Assembly (NCBI RefSeq): GCF_003667575.1
Contig: NZ_RCUY01000005.1
Span: forward strand, 496,001-560,000
DNA from: Mycetocola lacteus
Lineage (GTDB): Bacteria; Actinomycetota; Actinomycetes; Actinomycetales; Microbacteriaceae
DNA: 64,000 nt
Direction of reading: 5' to 3'
The notes under the pieces are model-generated. The model was not told the origin of the DNA and ran no database searches. It saw only the letters and a list, made by a program, of their open reading frames with translations. The position numbers were made by a program, and so were the translations under genes. The stretch's first letter is position 1, and each line of letters starts with the position of its first letter. Positions 8,659-17,697 of the stretch are shown here, piece after piece.

Positions 8659-8685
8659 GACCCCGGGGTCAACCGATCGGTTGAC
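8659..8685. promoter_or_regulatory. TetR-type operator candidate (overlapping palindromes)
   Basis: GTCAACCGATCGGTTGAC at 8668-8685 is a perfect 18-base palindrome whose ACCGATCGGT core resembles TetR-family operators. It overlaps a second perfect 12-base palindrome, GACCCCGGGGTC, at 8659-8670. The site lies between the TPR gene's stop and the exporter operon's start. No TetR gene is present in the window, so the cognate regulator would be encoded elsewhere. Confidence 0.5.
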
Positions 8686-8735
8686 GGCGAGAAGGCAACG
8701 GCGGCGGCTTACAACGACCGACGTATTGCCCGCGG

Positions 8736-9179
8736 TTAGCGGGTGGCGCGCTCCAGCCGGATCGCCTCGCGGATCGCCTGACGCGCGCGAATGCGATCCC
8801 CGGCCCCGTCATAGACGATGCCCAGCCGGAACCAGGCGGTCCAGCTCTCGGGTTCGGCCTCGACGGCCGCGCGGTAGGCGGGGAAAAGCTCATCCACGGC
8901 TGCACGCTCGGGGCGTCCGCTGGGGCGCACCGGGACCTCGTCCTCGGGGACCAGGCCGCGCTCCTCCAGCAGCCGGCCCAGACGGCTGGATGCCGACCCG
9001 AAGCGCAGCTCCCGCCACAGCGCCCAGACACCGGCGAGCAGCAGCACCACCAGGGCGATGCCGATTACGATGGCGATGGGCTCACCGGTGCCGATTGCCA
9101 CCAGGGCCTTCTGCCCCACCAGGATCAGGCAGATCACCAGGAAGGCCGAGACCAGGATGGCGGGCAGCCGGGCGCGCAC
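8736..9179 (-). CDS. TPR-containing membrane protein
   Basis: A 147-residue protein with two N-terminal transmembrane helices (about residues 5-24 and 33-53). Its cytosolic part has a single tetratricopeptide-like helix pair, ESWTAWFRLGIVYDGAGDR IRARQAI, near residues 112-140. The start is GTG 9179, seven bases after GGAGG. It follows dapB by 34 bases and is probably co-transcribed with it. Function unknown; TPR units usually mediate protein contacts. Confidence 0.75.
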   Translation of the reverse strand: MRARLPAILVSAFLVICLILVGQKALVAIGTGEPIAIVIGIALVVLLLAGVWALWRELRFGSASSRLGRLLEERGLVPEDEVPVRPSGRPERAAVDELFPAYRAAVEAEPESWTAWFRLGIVYDGAGDRIRARQAIREAIRLERATR

Positions 9180-9213
9180 TAGCGTGCCTCCGCTCGATCG
9201 GTGCGGGCGCGCA

Positions 9214-9954
9214 TCAGGCCTGGCCGCCCAGGCCCAGGTCGATCACGTTTTCCAGACCCACCACGAGGCCAGTCACATGCTGTGCGCGAGCGAGCGCCAG
9301 CGTGATGCCGTGCTCATAGGCGCTCTGGTCGATGGTGTCATGGGCGATGGTCAGGGTCTCCCCCGGGCCACCCAGGATCACCCGCTGCTGGGCAACAATG
9401 CCGCGCTGGCGCAGGCTGTGCACCGGAATCCCGGCGATCAGCTCGCCGCGGGCGCGCTGATCCACGTGCGGGGCCTCCACCGGACCGAGCTCGGCCCGGG
9501 CACGGTCGATCAGTTCGGCCGTGCGCACGGCCGTCCCGCTCGGGGAATCAATCTTGGTGGAGGCGTGAGACTCGATGATCTCGATCGACTCATAAAACTT
9601 GGAGGCGAGGATCGAGAGTGCGGTGCCCAGCGCCGATCCCACCGAGAAGTTGGGGATGATCAGCACGCCGCGTCCGGTGGGGATGGTGCGCTCCAGCGCG
9701 TCCAGCTTCTCCCGGGACCAGCCCGAGGTTCCCACCAGCACGTTGGCGCCCGCGGCCAGCGCGTGGGCAACCACCTCGGCGCTGATCGCCGGGGTGCTGA
9801 CATCCACCACCAGGTCGGCACCATCCATCTCGGTGAGGTCGCTGCGCGAGGTCAGGGACGCGTGCACCTCATAGTCGGGGCTCGCCTCCAACAGTCGGCT
9901 AAACAGCCGTCCCATTTTTCCGCTGGCACCAACGATCGCAACCCGTGTAGTCAT
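9214..9954 (-). CDS. dapB: 4-hydroxy-tetrahydrodipicolinate reductase DapB
   Basis: DapB reduces 4-hydroxy-tetrahydrodipicolinate with NAD(P)H in lysine and diaminopimelate synthesis. The 246-residue protein has the N-terminal dinucleotide motif GASGKMG (residues 9-15) and the active-site segment ESHASTKIDSPSGTA, with the catalytic His and Lys. IIPNFSVGSALG is also typical. TAGATT ends six bases before the ATG, suggesting leaderless transcription, although AGGGG between them could serve as a ribosome site. It belongs to the conserved neighbourhood pnp - M16 peptidase - dapB - thyX. Confidence 0.96.
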   Translation of the reverse strand: MTTRVAIVGASGKMGRLFSRLLEASPDYEVHASLTSRSDLTEMDGADLVVDVSTPAISAEVVAHALAAGANVLVGTSGWSREKLDALERTIPTGRGVLIIPNFSVGSALGTALSILASKFYESIEIIESHASTKIDSPSGTAVRTAELIDRARAELGPVEAPHVDQRARGELIAGIPVHSLRQRGIVAQQRVILGGPGETLTIAHDTIDQSAYEHGITLALARAQHVTGLVVGLENVIDLGLGGQA

Positions 9955-9960
9955 ACCCCT

Positions 9961-9966
9961 AATCTA
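9961..9966 (-). promoter_or_regulatory. -10-like TAGATT of dapB
   Basis: TAGATT on the minus strand ends six bases before the dapB ATG at 9954, placing the expected transcription start at the start codon. Confidence 0.5.
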
Positions 9967-10033
9967 GCAACCCCGAGGCCACCGGATGTCGCACGTTCGC
10001 CCGGCACCGTGCACGTGTCCAAAAACGTCGGCG

Positions 10034-10039
10034 TAGCAT
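10034..10039 (+). promoter_or_regulatory. -10-like TAGCAT of the GNAT gene
   Basis: TAGCAT ends six bases before the ATG at 10046. The same TAGCAT-N6-ATG layout is found before the VOC gene at 33484. Confidence 0.5.
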
Positions 10040-10045
10040 GGGAAC

Positions 10046-10513
10046 ATGCACACATTTGTTCGTCTGAGCACCACGGATCCGCGCTCCCGCGACCTCCTGG
10101 ACGAGTACTTCGCCGAGCGCGCGGTTGGCTTCGAAGGCGGGGACTACATCGTGACCCACCCCGATCCCGCCCGGTTTGTCGACCCCGACGGTGCCTTTGT
10201 GGTGCTCCTGGACGGAGACACCCCGGTCGGCTGCGGCGGCGTCCGCGCGCTCAGCCCCACCCGGTTTGAAATCAAGCACGTCTTCCTGCGCCCCGCGGCC
10301 CGCGGTGCCGGATGGGGTCGACGCCTGCTGGAAACCCTTGAGTCCGAGGCGCGCGCACTCGGCGCGCGCGAGCTGGTCTTGGATACCAACGCGACCCTGG
10401 CCGCCGCCGGGGGTCTATACCGCAGCTCGGGCTACGTGGAGATCGAGCCCTATAACACCAACCCCAACGCCAACCACTGGTATGGGAAGAAACTCACCGA
10501 CTCACCCCGGTAA
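10046..10513 (+). CDS. GNAT-family N-acetyltransferase
   Basis: The 155-residue protein has the GNAT core: strand VVLLDGDTPVGCGGVR, then acetyl-CoA loop VFLRPAARGAGWGRRLLE (R/Q-x-x-G-x-G/A type), then LVLDTNATLAAAGGLYRSSGYVE, which closes the fold. It acetylates an amine on a small molecule or protein; the substrate is unknown. The gene is transcribed opposite to its neighbours and shares a hairpin terminator with the phosphatase gene downstream. Confidence 0.9.
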   Translation: MHTFVRLSTTDPRSRDLLDEYFAERAVGFEGGDYIVTHPDPARFVDPDGAFVVLLDGDTPVGCGGVRALSPTRFEIKHVFLRPAARGAGWGRRLLETLESEARALGARELVLDTNATLAAAGGLYRSSGYVEIEPYNTNPNANHWYGKKLTDSPR

Positions 10514-10516
10514 CCC

Positions 10517-10548
10517 AAAAGACACCCCACTCAGGTGGGGTGTCTTTT
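10517..10548. terminator. Bidirectional terminator, GNAT / histidine phosphatase
   Basis: A perfect 14-base stem (10517-10530 with 10535-10548) closes a TCAG loop. A-run and T-run flank it on the two sides, so it can end transcription of both convergent genes. Confidence 0.85.
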
Positions 10549-10567
10549 GCGTGGAGACGGCGTGCGG

Positions 10568-11170
10568 TTAGACCGGCAGCGGATCCGGCAGCCCGGTACG
10601 CAGCTCCATCGGCAGGTGCGCCAAATCGTTGTGCGTGAGCAGGGTCCAGGGACGCCCAGGCTTGCGGTGAATCACCGTGAGCCCGCAGTTGGCCTGGTCC
10701 AGGGTCATCCAGCGCCAGTCGGGGGCACCCAGAACCTCCCGCACAAACCAGGCGATCACAAAGTTGTGGCTGATGATCAGGTCGTGGCGCTCGCCGCTCT
10801 TGGGAGCCAGGAACTCGGCTACCGCATCATTCATCTGGGCGGCACCAGCCTCAGTTTCGGCATCGGTGATGCCGCCGAAGAACGAATCGAAGGCACTCGG
10901 GGTGTCCGGGGTTTTGCCGGTCGGCACGCAGTCAAAGAGCAGGGCCGAGGACTCCAGCGCGATCGAGGGCAGCCGCTCGGCGATCAGCTCGGCCGTTTCG
11001 GCCGCACGCTGCAGCGGCGAATGGTAGGCGGCGGTGAGCGGAAGGCCGCTCAGACGTTCGGCGATCAGCCGAGCCTGGCGTCGCCCACGCGGGGAGAGCG
11101 GGCCATCGGGCATGCCGTGTTCGGCATCCTGCTGTTCACCATGACGCACGAGGTACAGATACTGGCTCAT
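10568..11170 (-). CDS. Histidine phosphatase (phosphoglycerate mutase-like) family protein
   Basis: The 200-residue protein carries the RHG catalytic motif at its N-terminus (YLVRHGEQ) and the second catalytic His in the C-terminal third (LIISHNFVIAWF). PLSPRGRRQA and YHSPLQRAAETAE are standard family blocks. Such enzymes remove phosphate through a phospho-histidine; the substrate cannot be told from sequence. Its ATG overlaps the M16 peptidase stop (ATGA, 11167-11170), so the two are coupled. Confidence 0.9.
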   Translation of the reverse strand: MSQYLYLVRHGEQQDAEHGMPDGPLSPRGRRQARLIAERLSGLPLTAAYHSPLQRAAETAELIAERLPSIALESSALLFDCVPTGKTPDTPSAFDSFFGGITDAETEAGAAQMNDAVAEFLAPKSGERHDLIISHNFVIAWFVREVLGAPDWRWMTLDQANCGLTVIHRKPGRPWTLLTHNDLAHLPMELRTGLPDPLPV

Positions 11171-12549
11171 GATCGTTTCCCTTCTAAGGACTCACCGAAG
11201 CCGTCAAATACACTCTCGTCGATTGCCCCCACCGCGGCAACCGTAAATCGCCGGTCCGCAAGCTCGCGCGCGAGTGCTCGCACGTCCTCGGCGGTGACGG
11301 CGGCAAGCATTTCCAGGATGGTGTCTAATTCCTGGAACTCGCCGAGAATCAGGTCCGCTCGACCCAATCGGGACATGCGCGAATCGGAGTCCTCGAGGGA
11401 CAGGGCGGAGGCGCCGGAGAGCTGACCCAGCGCACGGCTCATCTCCTCCTCGGTGACCCCGTCGGTGGCCATCGTGATCAGTTCCGCATACATCAGGTCG
11501 GTGACCTCGCGGGCGCGTGCCGGGGTGCATGCGGCCCCCAGCCCAAACACCCCGGTGTCCGAGAACGCGCTGGAGAACGAATAGACCGAGTAGGCCAGCC
11601 CGCGCTTCTCGCGAATCTCCTGGAACAGGCGTGAGGACATGCCACCGCCGAGGATCGAGTTCAGGATGCTCATGACCGGCCAGCGCTCATCCCGCATCGC
11701 AATGCCGGTGCAGCCCAGCAGCAGGTGCACCTGCTCGATCGGGCGGTTTTCCACCACGAGCGAGCGTGCGGGCAGGGTGTTGACCGGAACCAGCGGACGA
11801 CGCGGGACCGGATCCGCCTGGATGGTGGGATCCCAGCCAGCCTCGGTCAGCGCGGCCACAACATCGGCGACCAGTTCATCGTGACGCACGGCACCGGCGA
11901 CCGAGATCACCACGTCGGCGGCACGGTAGTTGCGGGCGTAGTGCTCCATCACGGCCTCGCGGGTGCACGCCTCGATGGTCTCGGCGGTACCGCCGATCGG
12001 GCGGGCCAGCGGATGCTCGCCGAGCACCGCCTCAAACAGGAGCTCCCAGACGGCGGTTCCGGGATCATCCTCGCGCATCGCCAGTTCCTCGATGATGACC
12101 TGACGTTCGCGCTCGAACTCTTCGGGATCAATCAGCGAGGCGGCGATCATGTCGGCAAGGACCGAGGTGGCCATGCCCAGGTCCTGGTCCCGAACCTTGG
12201 CGTAGTAGCAGGTGTACTCCTTGGCGGTCAGGGCGTTGTGTTCGCCGCCCACCGCGTCAAACGCGATGGCGATATCCAGCGCGCTGCGGCTCGGGGTGCC
12301 CTTGAACAGCAGGTGTTCCAGGAAGTGGGTGGATCCAAACCCCGAGGCGCCCACGGCAGACTCGGTGGCCAGCTCATCGCGGGAACCAACACCCACCCAA
12401 AACCCGATCGTGGCGCTCTGGGCTGCGGGCATCTCCTCGCTGAGAATACGCAGGCCTGTGGGCAAAACGGTGCGCCGAATCCGCGAGCCGGCCGCGGTTT
12501 CAAAGTCGATACTGGGCTCGGTGAGGGGGAACGCTCTCGGGGGAATCAT
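11167..12549 (-). CDS. M16-family zinc peptidase (processing-protease-like)
   Basis: The protein (460 residues) has the inverted zinc motif HFLEHLLFKGT (HxxEH) and the downstream third zinc ligand Glu in the AFDAVGGEHNALTAKEYTCYY region. The C-terminal half has the matching domain with RGLAYSVYSFSSAF. This is the peptidase that normally lies directly downstream of pnp in actinomycetes and many Gram-positives. Here five kilobases of stress genes separate them. I prefer ATG 12549 over GTG 12558: TAGGGT at 12557-12562 would make a leaderless message starting at the ATG and overlaps the GTG. Confidence 0.93.
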   Translation of the reverse strand: MIPPRAFPLTEPSIDFETAAGSRIRRTVLPTGLRILSEEMPAAQSATIGFWVGVGSRDELATESAVGASGFGSTHFLEHLLFKGTPSRSALDIAIAFDAVGGEHNALTAKEYTCYYAKVRDQDLGMATSVLADMIAASLIDPEEFERERQVIIEELAMREDDPGTAVWELLFEAVLGEHPLARPIGGTAETIEACTREAVMEHYARNYRAADVVISVAGAVRHDELVADVVAALTEAGWDPTIQADPVPRRPLVPVNTLPARSLVVENRPIEQVHLLLGCTGIAMRDERWPVMSILNSILGGGMSSRLFQEIREKRGLAYSVYSFSSAFSDTGVFGLGAACTPARAREVTDLMYAELITMATDGVTEEEMSRALGQLSGASALSLEDSDSRMSRLGRADLILGEFQELDTILEMLAAVTAEDVRALARELADRRFTVAAVGAIDESVFDGFGESLEGKRS

Positions 12550-12556
12550 CGGCTCC

Positions 12557-12562
12557 ACCCTA
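12557..12562 (-). promoter_or_regulatory. -10-like TAGGGT of the M16 peptidase gene
   Basis: The hexamer ends seven bases before the ATG at 12549. It suggests that the M16 gene has its own promoter and does not depend on pnp readthrough. Confidence 0.45.
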
Positions 12563-12639
12563 AGCCAGGACGCTCACATTCCGATGGGTTTGTCCGGCGC
12601 GGGGCCAAATTAGCACCCCGACGCAGCGGACCATCACCA

Positions 12640-13650
12640 CTAGGAGTGCCACACTTTTTCCAGTTCGGCGCTCTGCGTGCGGGTCAGCGAAACGGCCGGT
12701 GCTGCCATTAGCGCATCCACCTGCTCGGGGTCGTTGGCGCTCACCACGGGTGCGGTGATGCCGGGACGCGACAGCACCCAGGCCAGCGCGATCGTGGTCG
12801 GGGTCACCCCCTGCTCCTCGGCGACCCGGTCCAGCACCTGCAGCGCGCGCAGGCCCTGGCGGTTGACCAGGCTGCTTACTCGGGTGCCTCGTGCGGTGGT
12901 GTCCAGCTGGGCGCGGGAGCGATACTTGCCGCTGAGGAAGCCGTTTTCCAGGGTCAGGTAGGGAATCACCGCGAGGTTTTGCCCCCGCGAGACCAGTTCC
13001 AGGGTCCCCTCATAGCTGCTGCGGTGCAGCAGCGAGTAGTGGGTGCCCACCGCGGCGATCCGCGGGTAGCCCGAGGCTGCCAGGATGCGTGCCTGAACCA
13101 GGCGCTCGGGACGGTAGGCGGACACCGCGAGGTGGCGCACCTTGCCGCTCTCGATCAGCCATTCGGCCGTTCCGAGGGCATCCTCCAGGGGAACCGTAGG
13201 GTCGTCGTCGTGGAAGTACAGGACATCGATGTAGTCGGTTTGCAGGCGCTCCAGGCTCGCCTCCACCGCGCGCACGATGCTGACCGAGCCCAGGCCCGGG
13301 TTGTCCGGGTGGCGTCCGATCTTGGTGGCGATCACCGTCTGATCGCGCACCCCGCGGCGCGACACCCAGGAGCCGATGATGTGTTCGCTGCGCCCGGCGG
13401 AGTAGCTATCCGCAGTGTCCAGGAAGTTTCCACCCAGCTCGGCGTAGCGGTCCAGAATCAGTTCGCAATCGGCGGTCTGCGCGGTCCAGCCAAACACCGA
13501 GGTGCCCAGCGCGATTGGATGTACACGCAGGCCCGTCTGAGCGAGGTCTCGACGCTCGTCGGTTTGGGAGTTCTCGGGGGCGCCCACGGGAATGAGTCCG
13601 GGCAGGGTGAGCGGGATCGACTCCAGTCCAACCGTCATCTGCTTCAGCAC
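12640..13650 (-). CDS. Aldo/keto reductase
   Basis: A 336-residue TIM-barrel oxidoreductase using NADPH. The tetrad is visible: Asp in FLDTADSYSAG, Tyr in the same block, Lys in VIATKIGRH, and His in VLYFHDDDP. The start is GTG 13650, with GAGGGGAGA about five bases upstream; longer in-frame starts lack a ribosome site. It is most like the YajO/PhdG-type AKR12-AKR13 class by general pattern. It sits between the M16 and MarR genes in the accessory stress block. Confidence 0.88.
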   Translation of the reverse strand: MLKQMTVGLESIPLTLPGLIPVGAPENSQTDERRDLAQTGLRVHPIALGTSVFGWTAQTADCELILDRYAELGGNFLDTADSYSAGRSEHIIGSWVSRRGVRDQTVIATKIGRHPDNPGLGSVSIVRAVEASLERLQTDYIDVLYFHDDDPTVPLEDALGTAEWLIESGKVRHLAVSAYRPERLVQARILAASGYPRIAAVGTHYSLLHRSSYEGTLELVSRGQNLAVIPYLTLENGFLSGKYRSRAQLDTTARGTRVSSLVNRQGLRALQVLDRVAEEQGVTPTTIALAWVLSRPGITAPVVSANDPEQVDALMAAPAVSLTRTQSAELEKVWHS

Positions 13651-13845
13651 CGGCTCTCCCCTCGTCATCCGACGCGATGGCGAATTTTGCCGAGTTTTCG
13701 CCACCTGAGACGTAGTCTATGCCGGGTTTCACCCTCAACCTCACCCCGACGCGAACGTTTTTTGACGAACCGATAACAATTTGGATACGACATGTGATGT
13801 GGTTTCGGCGAGTGTGTCGATCCGAGGCTCACCCCCACGAGCGAA
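13651..13845. promoter_or_regulatory. Intergenic region upstream of the aldo/keto reductase
   Basis: The part 13745-13800 is AT-richer than its surroundings and contains T- and A-runs, so it probably contains the promoter of the aldo/keto reductase gene. I cannot define a -35/-10 pair. It also holds the end of the MarR transcript, without an obvious strong hairpin. Confidence 0.3.
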
Positions 13846-14337
13846 TCAGGCTCCGCCTGGGCACTCCGCCGGGTCACCGATTTCGGGCAGCAGGGCGGCG
13901 AGCACCGGGGCCAGCGCGGCATTGAGCGCGGCGACCTGATCGGCATCGAGATGGTCGAAGAGCACCTCGCGCACCCGCTCGACGTGCCCGGGCGCGGCAT
14001 CCACGATCTTTGCAAAGCCCGCATCGGTCAGGGTTGCGATCATCGCGCGACGGTCGGTGGGAACACGCTCGCGCACAATCCACCCCTCCTGTTCAAGCCG
14101 CCGGGCCGCGTGCGACAGCCGTGAGAGTGAGCCATTGGTGACCAGCGCCAGGGTGCTCATCGGGAGTTTGCGTTCGGGGGCTTCGGAGAGCATCGCCAGG
14201 ACGTAGTACTCATACCGGGTGAGTTCCACATCCGCGCGCAGCTGGGCATCCACGGTGGCCGGCAGGATCTCGCTGATTGCTTGGAGTCGCTTCCACAGGG
14301 CGATTTCTTCGTCATTGAGCCAGCGCGGGGTATCCAT
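13846..14337 (-). CDS. MarR-family transcriptional regulator
   Basis: A 163-residue winged-helix protein. The recognition region is MSTLALVTNGSLSRLSHAARRLEQEGWI, followed by the wing VRERVPTDRRAMIATLTDAG, the standard MarR pattern. It is divergent from a DoxX-family membrane protein gene, with palindromes between the two starts, so it probably represses both its own gene and that one. TAGGGT ends six bases before the ATG. Confidence 0.9.
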   Translation of the reverse strand: MDTPRWLNDEEIALWKRLQAISEILPATVDAQLRADVELTRYEYYVLAMLSEAPERKLPMSTLALVTNGSLSRLSHAARRLEQEGWIVRERVPTDRRAMIATLTDAGFAKIVDAAPGHVERVREVLFDHLDADQVAALNAALAPVLAALLPEIGDPAECPGGA

Positions 14338-14343
14338 GTCTCC

Positions 14344-14388
14344 ACCCTATCGAAATTCCGTGAAGCTTCAATACTTGCGAGTTCAACT
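14344..14388. promoter_or_regulatory. MarR/DoxX divergent promoter with operator candidates
   Basis: It contains the -10-like TAGGGT of marR (14344-14349, minus strand), a perfect palindrome TGAAGCTTCA (14361-14370) and AGTTCAACT (14380-14388), which is palindromic around its central C. The latter sits within a looser inverted repeat of ACTTG and CAACT-like arms. These are plausible MarR binding sites. Confidence 0.45.
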
Positions 14389-14449
14389 AATTGCCGCTAC
14401 GGTGATGTTCTGCCCGCTTTCAGGGCCCCACTTCCCCAAGGAGACACCC

Positions 14450-14818
14450 GTGTTTATTGCCCTGATCATCCTCAACGCCCTGCTGGCCCTGGCCTTCATC
14501 GGCTCCGGCGGAATGAAGACGGTGACCCCGATCCCCCGGCTGAGCGAGCGCGGTATGACCTTCGTGGACCGCTTCCCGACCGCATTCACCCGCTTCATCG
14601 GCATCGTCGAGGTCCTCGGTGGTCTCGGCCTGATCCTGCCCGTGGTTACCGGTATCGCCCCGATCCTCACCCCGATCGCCGCCGTGGGTCTGGCGATCAT
14701 CATGATCGGAGCGATCGTGATCCACGCACGTCACTCCGAGCCGGTCATCCCCGTGGTTGTGCTGACCCTGCTGAGCCTGGCCAGCGCGGTGCTGGGTTTC
14801 ATCTACGTCGCCGGCTAA
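14450..14818 (+). CDS. DoxX-family membrane protein
   Basis: A 122-residue protein of four transmembrane helices with the DoxX-like first segment (ALIILNALLALAFIGSGGMKT) and a second segment near RFIGIVEVLGGLGLILP. The start is GTG 14450, six bases after AAGGAG; longer in-frame starts would overlap the marR gene. DoxX proteins are linked to oxidative and quinone stress. Regulation by the divergent MarR is inferred from position. Confidence 0.85.
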   Translation: MFIALIILNALLALAFIGSGGMKTVTPIPRLSERGMTFVDRFPTAFTRFIGIVEVLGGLGLILPVVTGIAPILTPIAAVGLAIIMIGAIVIHARHSEPVIPVVVLTLLSLASAVLGFIYVAG

Positions 14819-14831
14819 TCCCGTGACCCAC

Positions 14832-14863
14832 ACGCCCGCCGGTGCCCCTGCTCCGGCGGGCGT
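14832..14863 (+). terminator. Terminator after the DoxX gene
   Basis: Perfect 11-base arms (14832-14842 with 14853-14863) with a ten-base loop, 14 bases after the stop codon. Confidence 0.7.
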
Positions 14864-14993
14864 TGTGCACGCCACACGCGTCCGACAGCGAATGTTCTAA
14901 AACCCGCAGCGATCCGCGCACCCCGCCCGATCATCTGAGAGCCTAGCCAGTGGCACGCGCCCGTGCCGCGCCCGCTCCCGTCTGGATCTCCGC

Positions 14994-16160
14994 ATGCTCT
15001 CCGCAACCTCCCGCTCTGCCGTCGTGGCCAGCCTCCCGCTGGTTCGCTCAAAAATCGAGCAGATCACCCCCATCTTTTACGAGCGAATGTTTACCGCACA
15101 CCCCGAATTCCTGGACGGTCTCTTCAATGAGGCCAACCACAAAAGCGGCATCCAGCACTCGGCATTTGCGCTGGGATTCATTTCGATGGCGGCGCGGATG
15201 GCCGAGGATGAAAACGAGGAGGTGGATGCGATGCTCACCCGCATCGCCCACCGCCACACCGCTCTTGGCGTTAGCGCCAGCCAGTATGACATCGTGCACG
15301 ACCACCTGTTTGAGGCGTTGGAAATTGTGCTGGGTGCGGAGTTCACTCCCGAACTGCGCCGCGCCTGGAACGACGTGTACTGGCTGCTGAGCAACGTCCT
15401 CCTGCGGGTCGAATGCGACCTCTACGACGCCCAGGCGAGCTTTGCCCGCTGGGCTTTCTGGTGGGTTACCGGACGTGAGGAACACGGCGACACGGTGTTT
15501 CTGAGCTTTGAACCGGTGACCGATACCCCGGTCTCCCTCGCCACTCCCGGACAGTATGTCAGCGTGCGGGTGGCAACCCCCTCGGGTCGCAAGCAGGCCC
15601 GACAGTACACACTGATCAGCGGCGGCGGCACCGCACGCCAGATTGCCGTGCGCCGCAACGACGCCGGCCTAGTCTCCCCCGTGCTGAACGACACCCTCGC
15701 GGTGGGCGACATGGTGGAACTCTCCAACCCCTACGGCAATGTGGTCCTGACCCCGAGCGATGCGCCGCTCGCGCTGATCACCGCCGGAATCGGCGCGACC
15801 CCCACCGCCGCGATTGTGCGGGCGCTCGCCGAAGCCGGCAGCGACCGTCAGGTACAGGTGTTCCACGCCGACCGCTCCCCCGCACACTGGGCGCTGCGCG
15901 AACGCATCACCGAGGATGTGCACTCCCTGCCCAATGCCACCCTGGAGCTGTGGTTCCAGGAGGGCGGAGACAGCTCGAACTTCACCGGCGACATGGACCT
16001 AACCTTCATGGACATCCCCCGCGACGCCGAGGTGGTCCTCTGCGGTCCGCTTCCCTTCATGCAGATGGCCCGCGGACAGCTGATCGACCAGGGTGTGCCC
16101 GCCCGACAGATCCACTACGAAATGTTCGGCCCCGACCTCTGGTATCCCGAGCGGGGTTAA
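14994..16160 (+). CDS. hmp: Flavohemoprotein (nitric oxide dioxygenase)
   Basis: Hmp converts NO to nitrate with O2 and NAD(P)H. The globin domain (residues 1-138) shows Tyr29 at the distal site (IFYERMF), Gln54 and the proximal His88 in RIAHRHTALGVS. The FAD domain has RQYTLIS near residue 202. The NAD domain has ITAGIGATPTAAI, and CGPLPFMQ and FGPDLW close the C-terminus. At 388 residues it is family length. No NsrR or NorR regulator is adjacent. It lies in the stress block and shares a bidirectional hairpin with the aldo/keto reductase. Confidence 0.93.
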   Translation: MLSATSRSAVVASLPLVRSKIEQITPIFYERMFTAHPEFLDGLFNEANHKSGIQHSAFALGFISMAARMAEDENEEVDAMLTRIAHRHTALGVSASQYDIVHDHLFEALEIVLGAEFTPELRRAWNDVYWLLSNVLLRVECDLYDAQASFARWAFWWVTGREEHGDTVFLSFEPVTDTPVSLATPGQYVSVRVATPSGRKQARQYTLISGGGTARQIAVRRNDAGLVSPVLNDTLAVGDMVELSNPYGNVVLTPSDAPLALITAGIGATPTAAIVRALAEAGSDRQVQVFHADRSPAHWALRERITEDVHSLPNATLELWFQEGGDSSNFTGDMDLTFMDIPRDAEVVLCGPLPFMQMARGQLIDQGVPARQIHYEMFGPDLWYPERG

Positions 16161-16162
16161 CG

Positions 16163-16198
16163 CACGCAACGCCCGTCGGATTCGACGGGCGTTGCGTG
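16163..16198. terminator. Bidirectional terminator, hmp / aldo-keto reductase
   Basis: A perfect 16-base stem (16163-16178 with 16183-16198) with a four-base loop, placed between convergent stops at 16160 and 16208. Confidence 0.85.
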
Positions 16199-16207
16199 GT
16201 GTGGGGC

Positions 16208-17193
<986 letters not shown>

Positions 17194-17197
<4 letters not shown>

Positions 17198-17577
17198 AGG
17201 TCGGCTACCTTTCGTTGATATTCGGCGATCTTGTATGAGATCGCGTCGAGGCTCGCCTGAGTCTCCCTGAGCTTTTCCACCACGTGTTCCCGATGAGCCT
17301 CCAGCAGCGCAAGTCGGGCGGAGTTTGTACTCTCCCCGAGGCGCGCCAGCCGGGTGTACTCGGCGATGGTGGTGATCCCCATCCCGGTGGCACGCAGCCG
17401 GGTCACAAACTGGACCCAGATCACGTCGCGCTCCCCGTAGCGTCGCCGGCCCGCCTCGTCCCGGCGAACCGGACGCACAAACAGGTTGGCACGCTCGTAG
17501 TAGCGCAGCGTATCGATGGTGACCCCGGAAAGCTCCGCCAGGGCGGAGATCGAGAGGTCGGTGGTAGTGGCGCTCAT
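17194..17577 (-). CDS. MerR-family regulator of the aldo/keto reductase operon
   Basis: A 127-residue MerR protein: N-terminal winged helix ([39 protein letters not shown]), then the dimerising coiled-coil helix rich in leucines and glutamines. No C-terminal cysteine pair is seen, so metal sensing is unlikely. I use ATG 17577, because the strong promoter at 17585-17615 lies immediately upstream; the in-frame start at 17637 would lie upstream of that promoter. The operon is probably autoregulated and activated by an electrophile or aldehyde. Confidence 0.92.
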
Positions 17578-17584
17578 AGACGCC

Positions 17585-17615
17585 ACGATAGACCCTGGAG
17601 TGCACTCCAGGTCAA
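17585..17615 (-). promoter_or_regulatory. MerR-type promoter with 19-base spacer and palindromic operator
   Basis: Minus strand: -35 TTGACC (17610-17615), 19-base spacer, -10 TATCGT (17585-17590). The spacer is filled by the perfect palindrome CCTGGAGTGCACTCCAGG (17594-17611). A 19-base spacer with the operator inside it is the hallmark of MerR-activated promoters. Seven bases separate the -10 from the ATG, so the message is essentially leaderless. Confidence 0.85.
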
Positions 17616-17640
17616 GTGGATCCGGACACGTACCCACAAA

Positions 17641-17680
17641 ACACCGCCGCCCGCCCCGAAAACGGGACGGGCGGCGGTGT
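17641..17680 (-). terminator. Terminator downstream of pnp
   Basis: An 18-base stem with one mismatch (17641-17658 with 17663-17680) around an AAAA loop, 17 bases after the pnp stop. It separates pnp from the MerR promoter. Confidence 0.8.
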
Positions 17681-17697
17681 GGTGTGAAACCTGAGGA

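Noticed and set aside
17198..17605. N-terminal extension of the aldo/keto reductase frame
   Set aside because: It reads the MerR gene out of frame; the ATG at 17197 overlaps the MerR stop and matches family length.
17578..17637. Upstream start for MerR
   Set aside because: The promoter with -10 at 17585-17590 lies inside this extension, so it could not be translated from that transcript.
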